DNA of 64,000 bases from Carboxylicivirga caseinilyticus (GCA_025499705.1 JAFMVE010000002.1:62001-126000); one strand, 5' to 3'; positions 8,365-17,583 are shown, counted from the first letter of the stretch. Numbers and translations are program-made. The notes: a model not told the origin generated them from the letters alone.

Positions 8365-9393
8365 ATGCTTATTCCATTTATAATTCCTTTTTTGGTTGCC
8401 ATGTTTTTATCCATCAATATGGGAGCCAGTGGCACAGCACCTGCCTTTTCGGCTGCTTATGGATCAAAAATCATCAAAGAAAGTTTAATTCCCGGACTAT
8501 TCGGACTGGCCGTCTTTGCAGGTGCTATCATTGGTGGTAAAGAAACAGCCAAAACAATTGGAAGCGGCTTATTATCACCCGAACTGATGTCATTTTCGGT
8601 AGTTTCTGTTATTCTTTTCTCAGTGGCAATCTCATTGTTGCTTGCCAACATAATGGGTATTCCTCAATCAACCAGCCAATCAACCGTAACAGCAGTTGTT
8701 GCACCCGCCATCTATTTTAACTCATTCGACAGTCATAAACTCTTTTATGAGATTTTGCCAACCTGGTTTATTATGCCGGTGCTATCATTTATACTTGCTT
8801 ACTGTATTGGAAAATATATCTACAAACCGCTTCGTAGGCGTGGTTATACCATTTCATCAAAGCTGAATCAGAGTCCTTATATTAAAGCATTGGTACTGAT
8901 AATGTCAATGTATGTGGCATTTTCAATTGGGACCAATAATGTTGCCAATGCCGTTGGACCCATCACTACCATGGCCTTTAATGAATTAAATATAGCCAGC
9001 GGCAACTTTGTTCAGGTAATGATCCTCGGCACTTTAATAGTTGCTCCGTGCTTTGGTATTGGCAGCTCAATAATGGGAAATAAAGTACTCAGAAATACAG
9101 GCAAAGAGATTGTAATGTTTGGCAGAATTGAGGCCGCAATCATTGCTTTTCTTTCAGCTTCACTCCTGCTTGTTGCATCACTTATAAAAGGAATTCCAAC
9201 ATCCCTCGTCCAATTAAATGTGGCAGCCATAATTGGCATTGGAATTGCCAAGTTAGGTCACCGGAATATTCTTAGAAAAACAGAGGTGAAGCGTTTTTTT
9301 ATTATGTGGATGATCTCTCCATGTATTTCATTCGTTTTAAGTTTAAGTCTGATTTATATTTTCGATTACTACCAAATCTTTAAAATTTACTGA
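8365..9393 (+). CDS. PiT-family permease, CysP-like (phosphate or sulfate)
   Basis: 342 residues, about ten membrane segments. The two inverted PiT signature repeats are visible: INMGASGTAPAFSAAYGS near the N-terminus and IGTNNVANAVGPITT at about residues 190-205, plus the NIMGIPQSTSQSTV motif. PiT proteins are ion-coupled inorganic anion transporters in the inner membrane. The first repeat reads NMGASGTAP rather than GANDVANA, and this resembles Bacillus subtilis CysP, a sulfate permease, more than PitA. Sulfate is thus as likely as phosphate. No PhoU-like gene is adjacent. It follows the two-component pair and may be its regulon member. Confidence 0.8.
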   Translation: MLIPFIIPFLVAMFLSINMGASGTAPAFSAAYGSKIIKESLIPGLFGLAVFAGAIIGGKETAKTIGSGLLSPELMSFSVVSVILFSVAISLLLANIMGIPQSTSQSTVTAVVAPAIYFNSFDSHKLFYEILPTWFIMPVLSFILAYCIGKYIYKPLRRRGYTISSKLNQSPYIKALVLIMSMYVAFSIGTNNVANAVGPITTMAFNELNIASGNFVQVMILGTLIVAPCFGIGSSIMGNKVLRNTGKEIVMFGRIEAAIIAFLSASLLLVASLIKGIPTSLVQLNVAAIIGIGIAKLGHRNILRKTEVKRFFIMWMISPCISFVLSLSLIYIFDYYQIFKIY

Positions 9394-9587
9394 TTAAAAT
9401 TCCTATTCTATCTGTATAATTTGCCTTTGCCAACTAAGAAAGATTTTAAATTGACAAACGTACCTTTTATCATATGTATAAAGTTCAATATTTATGAAAC
9501 AAAAAAATTGAATTGATGTATCCTAAGCTTTAGGGGAAATTAAGTATGGGACCGGTTGCATTTACATGTAACACATCAAATATTATA

Positions 9588-10442
9588 ATGGGGAAAAGTG
9601 CTGCACTAATTATTTTGTGCATCTTAATTACATCGTTTGTATCGTATGGACAAACAAGCAAAACTGACAGTCTGTTGAGATTGTTACAGGATGAGATTGT
9701 TGATACAGCCCGTATTGACATCTTAAACGAATTGGGGAATGAACTCATCCTTAAGTCGCAGAGGGAAGCCCAGGATTATTATAACGAAGCGCGTCAAAAG
9801 TCGATCGATGTTAATGATACAGTCAGAATTGTCACAAGTCTGATTGGTCTTTGTGATGTTTATTCAATGAATGGTGAATATAAAAAAGCGCTCGAATATA
9901 TTACCGAGGCAATGAATTATGCCTACAATAACAATGATCTATTGGCCACATGTCACAGTCGTTTAGCAATTGAGTATTACAACCTGGGTAAGGATGAAGA
10001 ATCTATTAAACATGACAGGCTGGCACTCCATTACGATTTGCTTGTTAAAGACTCCTTTAAAATAGCCTATGATCTTCATAATATTGGAACCTATTTTCTG
10101 GGGACAGAGCATAACGATTCGGCTACCTGTTATTATAAAAAATCGAATGAATACATTAAGAATATTGATGATGAATTAACTGCCTATAATAACAGCCGTA
10201 TTGGTTTTGCACATAGCCATGCTAAAGAATATGACACTGCTATTAACTATCATTTATTGGCATTAAAACGTTTCGAAAAAGATAGTTCATTATATGAGAT
10301 GGCAATGGAAGAAACCTATCTGGCCAATCTTCAATCATTAAAAAACAACTCTTCAAAGACTCTCGAACACATTAATAATGCAAAAAAATATAGTTATGAT
10401 TTAAATAATCATGTCTTGATAAAAACGGTACATCACCTTTAA
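9588..10442 (+). CDS. TPR sensor half of an interrupted histidine kinase
   Basis: The start is set at ATG 9588, giving a signal peptide (MGKSAALIILCILITSFVSYGQ). About 260 residues of tetratricopeptide repeats follow, with recurring A-x-x-Y-x-x-A-L helices such as YKKALEYITEAMNYAY and YDTAINYHLLALKRF. The frame ends at TAA 10440-10442, but the same frame continues immediately (Y-E-M-Y-N-N-Q) with one more TPR and a complete kinase. Bacteroidota TPR histidine kinases are normally a single polypeptide: signal, TPRs, one membrane span, HisKA, HATPase. This is therefore the sensor part split off by one nonsense codon, or a read-through or sequencing-error case. Confidence 0.75.
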   Translation: MGKSAALIILCILITSFVSYGQTSKTDSLLRLLQDEIVDTARIDILNELGNELILKSQREAQDYYNEARQKSIDVNDTVRIVTSLIGLCDVYSMNGEYKKALEYITEAMNYAYNNNDLLATCHSRLAIEYYNLGKDEESIKHDRLALHYDLLVKDSFKIAYDLHNIGTYFLGTEHNDSATCYYKKSNEYIKNIDDELTAYNNSRIGFAHSHAKEYDTAINYHLLALKRFEKDSSLYEMAMEETYLANLQSLKNNSSKTLEHINNAKKYSYDLNNHVLIKTVHHL

Positions 10443-10448
10443 TATGAA

Positions 10449-11510
10449 ATGTACAACAATCAAAAAAACTATCAAAAGGCATTGGAACATGCTCTATTAA
10501 AACAAGCTTATGGCGATTCCCTTGAAAAGAAAAACCAGGAGAATATAATAGAGAGACTTAGAACGGAACAGTCTTACGGAGAACAACAAAGAATTCTGGA
10601 AACCACAGAAAAGAGCAATATAGAACTGGCCAGTAAACAACAAAAACTCTTAATACTCAGTATCTCCACAATTATCTTATTAATTATTTGTGTTGTTGTA
10701 TTGCTTGAAAACAGACTTAAACAAATCAAAAATAAGGAACTGCTTGTTCAGGTAAAACAAATCAACGATTATCAGAAGAAACTTCTTTCTATAATAGGTC
10801 ACGACCTGAGAGATTCTGTTGGCAACATGAAGAATTTCACGGAATTAATGCACTATAACTTACTCGAAAATAAATCGATTAATCAGATGGTGACCAAATT
10901 TGTTCCAATGGTAAATTCTACTTATGATTTACTCAACAATCTTCTTTTCTGGTCGAAAAATAACAGCAAGAACTTTACGCCACAGTACGAATCTGTCAGT
11001 AATCTTAAATTAATATCAGAAACCATCAAGCATGTTGATCACCTTGCAAAAGCAAAAGAAATTGAAATTGTAGAAATGGTTGATGAAGCAAAATTGGAAT
11101 GTGACAAGAACATGTTGCTGACTATTTTACGAAATCTGCTATCCAATGCAATTAAGTTCTCATACCCTAATTCAAAAATTCATATCGGTTCTAAGGCTAT
11201 TGAGAATATGATAGTATTTTCAATTTGCGACCATGGGGTTGGGATGACAAATGAACAAATTGCGAAAGTTTTAAGTGAGGATATTAACGAACGTTCGAAA
11301 GGAACAGCAGGAGAACATGGTTCAGGTTTGGGACTTTCGTTGTGCTTTTCATTTGTAAAAAAACACAACGGTCAGATAAGTGCTGTAAGTTCACCTGGGA
11401 AAGGAAGTACTTTTTACCTACACCTACCATTAAGCAAACACCACAAGATTGATTCAGAAAATGTTGAAAGACCAGTTGCCTGCTGGATAAAAAAACACAT
11501 ATTAAAATAA
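10449..11510 (+). CDS. Kinase half: last TPR, membrane span, HisKA and HATPase
   Basis: Residues 1-25 complete a TPR, a coiled coil follows, then one membrane span (about 68-86) and a HisKA domain with His118 in SIIGHDLRDSVGN. The HATPase has RNLLSNAIKFSYPNS (N box), CDHGVGMT (G1) and GEHGSGLGLSLC (G2). All catalytic motifs are intact. The first ATG (10449) comes 6 bases after the stop of the sensor half, so re-initiation could give a free kinase without the periplasmic sensor. No response regulator is adjacent. A bidirectional hairpin follows. Confidence 0.75.
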   Translation: MYNNQKNYQKALEHALLKQAYGDSLEKKNQENIIERLRTEQSYGEQQRILETTEKSNIELASKQQKLLILSISTIILLIICVVVLLENRLKQIKNKELLVQVKQINDYQKKLLSIIGHDLRDSVGNMKNFTELMHYNLLENKSINQMVTKFVPMVNSTYDLLNNLLFWSKNNSKNFTPQYESVSNLKLISETIKHVDHLAKAKEIEIVEMVDEAKLECDKNMLLTILRNLLSNAIKFSYPNSKIHIGSKAIENMIVFSICDHGVGMTNEQIAKVLSEDINERSKGTAGEHGSGLGLSLCFSFVKKHNGQISAVSSPGKGSTFYLHLPLSKHHKIDSENVERPVACWIKKHILK

Positions 11511-11512
11511 AA

Positions 11513-11536
11513 AAAGACCACCCGAAGATGGTCTTT
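11513..11536 (-). terminator. Terminator, mainly for the collagen-like lipoprotein
   Basis: Arms AAAGACCA (11513-11520) and TGGTCTTT (11529-11536), 8-nt loop. Read on the minus strand the hairpin is followed by a T-rich run, placing it 20 bases after the lipoprotein stop. It also sits just after the kinase stop on the plus strand. Confidence 0.7.
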
Positions 11537-11556
11537 GACATTGGTATCTTAATCAA

Positions 11557-12123
11557 TTATTTTTCAAGAAGAACAGGTGCAACTGTTGTCTCTTTCAATG
11601 TTATATTATCCGAATTCAGAATACTTTCGATATTGTTTATGTTAACGTTAGCACTGTTTAAAAAGTCAGATGGCACCACAACCACACGGAATGTTTGATT
11701 GAGAGTATATTCGTCTGGCAATGTTGAAAACACTACGTCTCCACTTAAAAATACAGCCATGTCAACAATTCTGTTATTAGGTATATCGGCAGTAAAGTCA
11801 TAATTATATTGCAGAATGGCTCCGCTTTCAAAGTATTCAGTTTGTGGTAATGGTCGCCAATAGTCTAGTCCGTCTGCACTTTTCCAAAGGATATAGGCTA
11901 AAATTACATCCGATTCATAGGGGTCAAAACCGTTATCAAGAAAATTAAAAACCATCTGATAGTCGTTTCCTTCTGTAAAATTACCGGTAAATTCAAAGGT
12001 AGTACCAATAAAATCACTACCTGATTCCCCAGGCAGTCCCTCTGGCCCTGTTGGTCCCATAGGACCTTCACAAGCTGTTAATCCCAATGTTAGAGCGATG
12101 ATTATAAAAGTAAGAGTTCTCAT
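11557..12123 (-). CDS. Lipoprotein with a short collagen-like Gly-X-Y stretch
   Basis: 188 residues. The signal peptide ends in the lipobox LTAC, so Cys18 should be lipidated. Directly after it come five Gly-X-Y triplets (GPMGPTGPEGLPGESG), then a beta-rich domain of about 150 residues with no recognised family (ILAYILWKSADGLDYWRPLP). The combination of a lipid anchor, a short collagen-like stalk and a globular domain is recurrent in Bacteroidota lipoproteins. The role is unknown; a stalk holding the domain away from the membrane is an inference. It is monocistronic, with a terminator downstream. Confidence 0.65.
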   Translation of the reverse strand: MRTLTFIIIALTLGLTACEGPMGPTGPEGLPGESGSDFIGTTFEFTGNFTEGNDYQMVFNFLDNGFDPYESDVILAYILWKSADGLDYWRPLPQTEYFESGAILQYNYDFTADIPNNRIVDMAVFLSGDVVFSTLPDEYTLNQTFRVVVVPSDFLNSANVNINNIESILNSDNITLKETTVAPVLLEK

Positions 12124-12229
12124 AGCAAATAAGTTTTAGATTAAAATTGTATTTATGACAAAGATTCAATTATCGTGCCGAAAAAGAAAAGCCAAAAGAC
12201 AATGGAAGTAAACCTCAGACTAACAGACT

Positions 12230-12775
12230 CTAGAACAAAAACAAACCAACAACACCCGAAAGTATCAATAATAAAATAGGATGGATTTTCTTTACCCAAA
12301 TGATTATACTCAAGCACACCAAAGAAAGAACTACTGCCATCCAATTAACGTCCGCAAGCATACTTCCAAAGTGTGTTTCACGAATTACCATTAATCCGGC
12401 ATATAAAATAAGTGCAACAGTTACCGGTTTTAATCCGGCAAAGATGGCTTCCTTGATTTCGCTCTCTTTAACTTTTCGTAAGAAACGAGCCAAAATCAAC
12501 ATCACAATAATAGATGGAGCAGCCAGTGAGGTCGTGGCCACAATACTTCCGGTAACACCTGCTACACTTCCTCCAATATAAGAAGCTGTATTCATGGCAA
12601 TGGCTCCGGGTGTCATCTGTGAAAGAGAAAAGAAGTTAAAAAAGGCTTCCTGCTTCATCCAGTCATTCCGTTCCAACTCTTCCAGTATCAAAGGAATCAT
12701 GGCTAAGCCACCTCCGAAATTAAATAAGCCAATTCTAAAAAATGACACTGCAAGCTTGTATAAATCTGATAACAT
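12230..12775 (-). CDS. Chromate transporter subunit (CHR family), second half
   Basis: 181 residues with five or six membrane segments. The CHR signature is present: FRIGLFNFGGGLAMIPLI near the N-terminus and LSQMTPGAIAMN at about 50-61. In many bacteria ChrA is a duplicated two-domain protein; here each domain is a separate short-chain gene. Such pairs act together as an inner-membrane chromate efflux system, and the two halves insert in opposite orientation. It starts 3 bases after the stop of the partner gene, so the two are co-translated. Substrate assignment rests on the family only. Confidence 0.85.
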   Translation of the reverse strand: MLSDLYKLAVSFFRIGLFNFGGGLAMIPLILEELERNDWMKQEAFFNFFSLSQMTPGAIAMNTASYIGGSVAGVTGSIVATTSLAAPSIIVMLILARFLRKVKESEIKEAIFAGLKPVTVALILYAGLMVIRETHFGSMLADVNWMAVVLSLVCLSIIIWVKKIHPILLLILSGVVGLFLF

Positions 12776-12778
12776 CTG

Positions 12779-13354
12779 CTATTTCTTTTTAATTGACTCT
12801 TGATTTTTTCTTAGCGAAGGAATAATCCATTTCCAGACGAAGCCAAACATTGCCCCGATAAGAATCACATATATAGGATGCAAGCCTATTAGCAATGCAA
12901 TAATTGCCAGAGTGAACATTAAAAAAGGGATATGACTTTTAATACCTGATCGAAACAACTTATAAACAGAATGGAAAATCATAGCTGCAAGACAGGCTCT
13001 GATACCGGTAAATACTTTCACCAGGTATTCGTTCGACATCTGACTGTCCATCATAAAATAAAGTGTTGTAACGCAAATAAGGGAAGGAACAATAATCCCC
13101 AATGAGGCCAATATGCCTCCCCAGATACCGTTTCGTTTGCTTCCAATAAAAGTTGCCAGATTAATCGCAATGGTTCCGGGAGTCATTTGAGAGAGAGACA
13201 TTATTTCCAGCAACTCATCATTGGAAATCCACTGCTTTTTCTCAACCAACTCCTTTTCAAGGATGGGTATCATTGCATACCCACCTCCAAACATTACGGA
13301 ACCCAACTTAACGAATGTTACGAATAAATCGAAGTTTGCTTTTGCTTTTGCCAT
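12779..13354 (-). CDS. Chromate transporter subunit (CHR family), first half
   Basis: 191 residues, five or six membrane segments, with VKLGSVMFGGGYAMIPIL and LSQMTPGTIAIN, the same two motifs as the downstream partner. It is the first gene of the pair. The C-terminus is short and basic (RKNQESIKKK), consistent with a cytoplasmic end. No chrB-type regulator is adjacent, so regulation is not evident. Confidence 0.85.
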   Translation of the reverse strand: MAKAKANFDLFVTFVKLGSVMFGGGYAMIPILEKELVEKKQWISNDELLEIMSLSQMTPGTIAINLATFIGSKRNGIWGGILASLGIIVPSLICVTTLYFMMDSQMSNEYLVKVFTGIRACLAAMIFHSVYKLFRSGIKSHIPFLMFTLAIIALLIGLHPIYVILIGAMFGFVWKWIIPSLRKNQESIKKK

Positions 13355-13446
13355 AGGGCAGCAAAATTACATATAATTAATAGCCATTGAAAAAGTCACT
13401 TGACTATATTAATTTAAAGAATTCAGTTTTTTATCAGATGAAATAT

Positions 13447-14814
13447 CTAATTAATTAGATCCATTTCTTTTAAATGAATTGCAAATTTTTCACGAGCCTC
13501 TTTCTGAACCGTGAATGTATAATCAAAATAATCATCCTTATTTCCATAATATTGTTGGAGATAATTCATTCTTACCTCCCGAATAATTCCCTTTAACTCA
13601 TCTTTAAATTGTATATAAACACCAAAGGGTACATCATCTTCACAATAAAAGTGAATCAATAATTGTGAGTTTTCTTTAAGTTTATTCTTTAATTCTTGCT
13701 GCCAGAGATTATCCTTGTCAATGTTATTAATTAAAACCTTGGTTGGGGTTAGTTTAATATCCGTGTGTTTTAGTTTTGAATTGTCAAGGAATGGAGGTTG
13801 AGGAACCTTGCTAGAAGGAATATAATCCGACATCCCTTGTCTTGTATAATATCGATCATCAAATTCTCTTTGAACAGGCAATACTGAGTAAAACACACGA
13901 TGTATACCTACTAGTTGAAAAACTCTTTTCAATCTTAAAACATCTTTATAATTGCATCTTTGATCAATATTCAGCCTGTAAATCACATCTCTAGTCCAGC
14001 TTATGTTTGGATTTATCTTCTCTATTTCCTTGGTTATCTGATCAAAGCTGTATTCTTTCTGATTAAAAAAGATAGTTGGTTCGCCTCTACTTGATAGTAC
14101 CATGTATAAAACTTCATCTCCATCCCTTAAATAATATTCTTCCGGATCATAAACTTCCGGCAATTGAAGATGATACTCATTTCTAATATTTTTTGATAAT
14201 ATAAACTTATTAATACTTTCAATATCGATGATATTGATTTTGGTTAATAATAAGCCATTTATAGCGATAATAGCAAATGCTAATCCAATCATTTTAAATG
14301 CCTTGTTCTTGTAAATTCTACGAACAGCTATCCAAGGCTGAAGGAATAAAACAACCAGGATAAGAATAAATAAAAACCAGAAAGCCGGATAAAAGCTTAA
14401 TATATAATAATCAGTAGTGCAGACATAGAAAAAATTAGCAATTACCAGAACAATCTTAGCCATCCAATGCATAAAATACCAGGGTAAAACACCAGCATCA
14501 TTCAGGATTACACGTCTGCGATTATCGTGATTAGTAAAAACCTGCATTGGTTTGTCTATCCAAAAACGAAGAACAACCGATTGAGCTAAAACACCTGCCA
14601 ACAGCCCGGCAAAAAGATTATAAAACAATTGTTCTTCCTCATTTAAAACCGGCAAATCATACTCTGAATTTATAGCAAATAAACGCAAGGTTTCCCTCGA
14701 CATAAACAGAAAACCATATAATGCAAAGGCATATAAAAAACCTGTAATCAATCCTAACCATAAGTGAAAAGTTGATTCGCAAAGCTTTTTTTGGGTTTGC
14801 CTGGTTTCTAACAA
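13447..14814 (-). CDS. Membrane protein with two ExbD-like periplasmic domains
   Basis: 455 residues. Five hydrophobic segments (about 17-38, 62-84, 115-132, 139-160 and 172-191) are followed by a soluble C-terminal half. Residues 220-315 follow the ExbD/TolR periplasmic pattern: LYMVLSSRGEPTIFFNQKEY, then a helix, RLNIDQRCNYKDVLRLKRVF, LVGIHRVFYSV. Residues 355-420 look like a second, weaker copy (LLIHFYCEDDVPFGVYIQF). The only possible start is TTG 14814: an in-frame stop lies just upstream, and the next Met would remove the first span. It is followed upstream by two small membrane genes on the same strand. The function is unknown. Confidence 0.55.
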   Translation of the reverse strand: MLETRQTQKKLCESTFHLWLGLITGFLYAFALYGFLFMSRETLRLFAINSEYDLPVLNEEEQLFYNLFAGLLAGVLAQSVVLRFWIDKPMQVFTNHDNRRRVILNDAGVLPWYFMHWMAKIVLVIANFFYVCTTDYYILSFYPAFWFLFILILVVLFLQPWIAVRRIYKNKAFKMIGLAFAIIAINGLLLTKINIIDIESINKFILSKNIRNEYHLQLPEVYDPEEYYLRDGDEVLYMVLSSRGEPTIFFNQKEYSFDQITKEIEKINPNISWTRDVIYRLNIDQRCNYKDVLRLKRVFQLVGIHRVFYSVLPVQREFDDRYYTRQGMSDYIPSSKVPQPPFLDNSKLKHTDIKLTPTKVLINNIDKDNLWQQELKNKLKENSQLLIHFYCEDDVPFGVYIQFKDELKGIIREVRMNYLQQYYGNKDDYFDYTFTVQKEAREKFAIHLKEMDLIN

Positions 14815-14845
14815 GTTGAAGTATTTTACTATTATTCTTTAACTA

Positions 14846-15295
14846 TTAAAGATTTACTTCTTGTTTGGCGTGTTGCATTGATAGAACAAATTCCTGGGCT
14901 TTACGTATGCGCAAATGAATGTTTCTAACCATACCATCATTTCCTCTAATCTCAAGTACAACACTTCGATCTTGTGCACTTAGCAATTTTACCTGTTTTA
15001 AGGAGGTTTTATGCAATAGATCATACCTCGTTCCAAAACCAGCAAAAAGCATATTTGACCTGATCCAAAGTTCATTTTTAGTCAAAATAACTTCCAAAAC
15101 ATTCTGAGCTCCCCCCATTTTAGTCATCCAGTTTTTTGCTGAATAACCAGAAACTCTTTTTTCCTGGAACAATACCTTAACTGAATTCAAATCAGGAAAA
15201 ATGGTCAATGCCTTACGACCGTTTCTGATAAAAAAGAAAACAATTAAAAATATTAACAGAAACCAGATAACAAGAAAAATATATTGAGAATCCAT
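14846..15295 (-). CDS. Small membrane protein, possible PH-like domain
   Basis: 149 residues. One N-terminal membrane span (residues 5-23) is followed by a basic stretch and a beta-rich domain (VLEVILTKNELWIRSNMLFA ... SLKQVKLL ... SVVLEIRGND) ending in a helix (LRIRKAQEFVLSM). The pattern of strands plus a C-terminal helix fits bacterial PH-like domains, but identity is not firm. It lies between two membrane-protein genes on the same strand (31- and 47-base gaps), probably one operon. Confidence 0.5.
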   Translation of the reverse strand: MDSQYIFLVIWFLLIFLIVFFFIRNGRKALTIFPDLNSVKVLFQEKRVSGYSAKNWMTKMGGAQNVLEVILTKNELWIRSNMLFAGFGTRYDLLHKTSLKQVKLLSAQDRSVVLEIRGNDGMVRNIHLRIRKAQEFVLSMQHAKQEVNL

Positions 15296-15342
15296 AATTT
15301 GCTTTTATTTAAAAAACATCAATACACAATATCATTTAACTA

Positions 15343-15630
15343 CTAGCTAATTAAGAAAATAACGAAAGGGAACAAAGTAAAAAACAACAATCCTATTGTT
15401 CCTATCCATGTTTTAACATCGTTAAGTTGTTTATGTACTGCAGAAAGAATGATCATTATCCACCCAGCCAACAAACTAAGGGTAGCGAAAATATCCAGAA
15501 TGCTTATAACTAAATTGACCCTGACTGGATCATAAAGAAATGTATTGAATTTAATCGTAATAAAGAAAACCAATATATTAAGGATAACTACATGAATAAA
15601 TATTCTGAATACCCACTTTTTATAATTCAT
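15343..15630 (-). CDS. Small hypothetical membrane protein
   Basis: 95 residues with three hydrophobic segments (about 8-28, 40-63 and 74-94), very little soluble sequence, and no recognised family. It is the first gene of a likely three-gene membrane operon running to 13447. The bias toward Ile and Leu and the clean ATG start support a real gene. Confidence 0.5.
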   Translation of the reverse strand: MNYKKWVFRIFIHVVILNILVFFITIKFNTFLYDPVRVNLVISILDIFATLSLLAGWIMIILSAVHKQLNDVKTWIGTIGLLFFTLFPFVIFLIS

Positions 15631-15754
15631 TGATCAGGTTTATCTGGTTACTTTTATAGAACTAAAAATAACAAATAAACCCAACTTAACAATTTATATC
15701 TTAACACGAATAAGATAAAAAGCTGAACAATCAATTTCCTGTAGGTTTGTGGTG

Positions 15755-16810
15755 TTACCTTGTTAAACGGTCAACAATTTCTTTATGATCCGGAAATGGC
15801 TTTGACAAGTCCTCCTTTAGAGCCAATTCAAAATCCTCAAATTCAAAACCGGGTGCAACCGCACAGCTAACCAGGGCAAAACCAAAACCATCTTTTAGTT
15901 CTGCGGCAAACCACACACCCGATTCAACAGTATGCTGAAGTATGCCGGTTGCATCACTCAACTCAATTGTCCGGTAGTTACCCTGTTGATTAATTTCATG
16001 AATAATAACGGGCATACCTTTATGATAATACCACACTTCAGGTGATTGAATACGGTGAAAGGCTGAAAAATCAGAGTCGGCTAACAAATAATAGATCGAG
16101 GTAAGTGCTTTTCTGTTATTTCGATCTTCAGATTTTACCACTTCCATTTCTGAACGATACACTTCTTTGTACCAACCTCCTTCAGGGTGACGCTCCATCT
16201 GGTATTGATCCACCAGTCGACTAACTTCTCTGGCCACATAGTTTTCGGGTACATTCAAATGATTTTCATCCACAAATTTTTGCAGGCCGGCTTGTGCTTC
16301 TGCCAGTTTTTCCTCCCAATGCTTTACAGAGTTCTCACCTATCTTATCGGTTACATATTTTACTCCAACAAACGGGATCTGATGCAACCGGCAGACTCTT
16401 GCAATAGCAAATGATTCCATATCAAACACATCACCTGTACCGTCGGCCTCTGTTAAAAAAGTATCTCCTGTGTTACAGGTACTATCAAACTGCCACCTCT
16501 GAAAGAAAGACAACTGATTTATTTCCTCGCTAAAATCCTCAAGGTATGGTACCCCAAAAACATGCAATTTCTCCATGTCCCTGTCAACAAACTTACTGCA
16601 TAAATGAATAGTTCCAACCGGAAACTGAACAGATCCGGCTGTACCAATATTCAGCACTACTTCTGGTTTATACCTATCAATACTTTCCTTAACTGCCAAA
16701 GCAGCACTCACCTTGCCAACACCTGTTTTACAGTAGTGGAAACGACATCCGGGCATCGATAAATCAACTTTTTCTTCAGCTACAGCATAAACAACCAGTA
16801 CATTCAACAT
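15755..16810 (-). CDS. Nucleoside phosphorylase-like domain fused to a DUF985 cupin
   Basis: The start is set at ATG 16810 (MLNVLVVYAVAEE); an in-frame start 12 codons earlier adds nothing family-like. Residues 1-195 form a nucleosidase/purine-phosphorylase (PNP_UDP) domain: NIGTAGSV, then FDMESFAIARVC (the ribose-binding ME and specificity region) and YVTDKIGENSVKHW. Residues 205-350 form a Cupin_5/DUF985 domain: RHPEGGWYKEVYRS, TSIYYLLAD, FHRIQSPEVWYYH and APGFEFEDFELA. The nucleosidase half probably cleaves a nucleoside or thionucleoside; the cupin half is of unknown activity. It is monocistronic, and the neighbours give no pathway hint. Confidence 0.75.
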   Translation of the reverse strand: MLNVLVVYAVAEEKVDLSMPGCRFHYCKTGVGKVSAALAVKESIDRYKPEVVLNIGTAGSVQFPVGTIHLCSKFVDRDMEKLHVFGVPYLEDFSEEINQLSFFQRWQFDSTCNTGDTFLTEADGTGDVFDMESFAIARVCRLHQIPFVGVKYVTDKIGENSVKHWEEKLAEAQAGLQKFVDENHLNVPENYVAREVSRLVDQYQMERHPEGGWYKEVYRSEMEVVKSEDRNNRKALTSIYYLLADSDFSAFHRIQSPEVWYYHKGMPVIIHEINQQGNYRTIELSDATGILQHTVESGVWFAAELKDGFGFALVSCAVAPGFEFEDFELALKEDLSKPFPDHKEIVDRLTR

Positions 16811-17052
16811 GGTAATTTGTTTTAAGGATGGGAAATTCAAAGGCAAAAATAAAAAATCAATAGCTAAAACACCGGCTTCGTCGTATTATTATCTCCTAAT
16901 AGTGAAATTGTCTCTTATAAAATTTTCAAGTGCTAACCACCTCTTTTAATGAGCATTTTATCACTAAAAATTGGAAGTGTCGTATAAATGTCGTGTTTTT
17001 GTAGTTGTATTGTTACGGCATTCTGACTGACATTTGAACAAAAAAACTGAAA

Positions 17053-17583
17053 ATGGAAACAGGCAAACTCATAAAAGAATTAAGGCTACAAAAAGGAATG
17101 ACTCAGGAAGAATTAGCTGAGAAAACAGAGCTTAGTTCAAGAACAATACAACGCATCGAAAGTGGCGAGGTAGATCCCAGGGCCTATACACTGCAAATGA
17201 TAGCCAAAGCACTGGAAGTTGATTTCAGTTTGTTTATAAAAAAGGAAGCAGATGAAACCGATTTTACAGGAGAACCCACTCAAAACAATTGGCTGGCTCT
17301 TTTACATTTAAGCGGATTGATACCACTCATCCTTCCGACTGTATTAATCTGGAGGCTAAAAAAAGACAAAACAAAAGCAATGCTACTTCACTTTCGTGCG
17401 GTGATAAGTTTTCAATTAATAATATGGGCTATTTGTTTAGCATGCATCTGGATATACTGGAAAGTTGATCAACCCATACCGTTGATGGGAACTTTATTTG
17501 CTAGTGCATTGGTTTCAATCATAAATTCGATACAGGTTTTGTTTGGTAAATCATTTATTCATCCTTTTCTAAAAAGGTACTAG
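17053..17583 (+). CDS. Xre-type regulator with C-terminal membrane domain
   Basis: 176 residues. The N-terminal Cro/C1 helix-turn-helix (about 5-60) reads LRLQKGMTQEELAEKTELSSRTIQRIESGEVDP. The C-terminal half holds three hydrophobic segments (about 80-100, 113-134 and 140-160) of DUF4870 type. This makes a membrane-tethered DNA-binding protein, a common Bacteroidota arrangement with no established ligand. It stands alone, upstream of the FMN/Fe-S electron-transfer genes but with their own promoter in between, so control of these is only a guess. Confidence 0.75.
   Translation: METGKLIKELRLQKGMTQEELAEKTELSSRTIQRIESGEVDPRAYTLQMIAKALEVDFSLFIKKEADETDFTGEPTQNNWLALLHLSGLIPLILPTVLIWRLKKDKTKAMLLHFRAVISFQLIIWAICLACIWIYWKVDQPIPLMGTLFASALVSIINSIQVLFGKSFIHPFLKRY

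Larger units (their letters stand above)
9588..11510 (+). pseudogene. TPR histidine kinase gene with one in-frame stop
   Basis: Both halves are in the same frame. The only break is TAA at 10440-10442 between HHL and YEMYNNQKNYQKALEH, inside a TPR helix pair. A single base change (for example TTA or CAA to TAA) explains it. The remaining domains show no other damage, so the inactivation would be recent. Confidence 0.6.
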
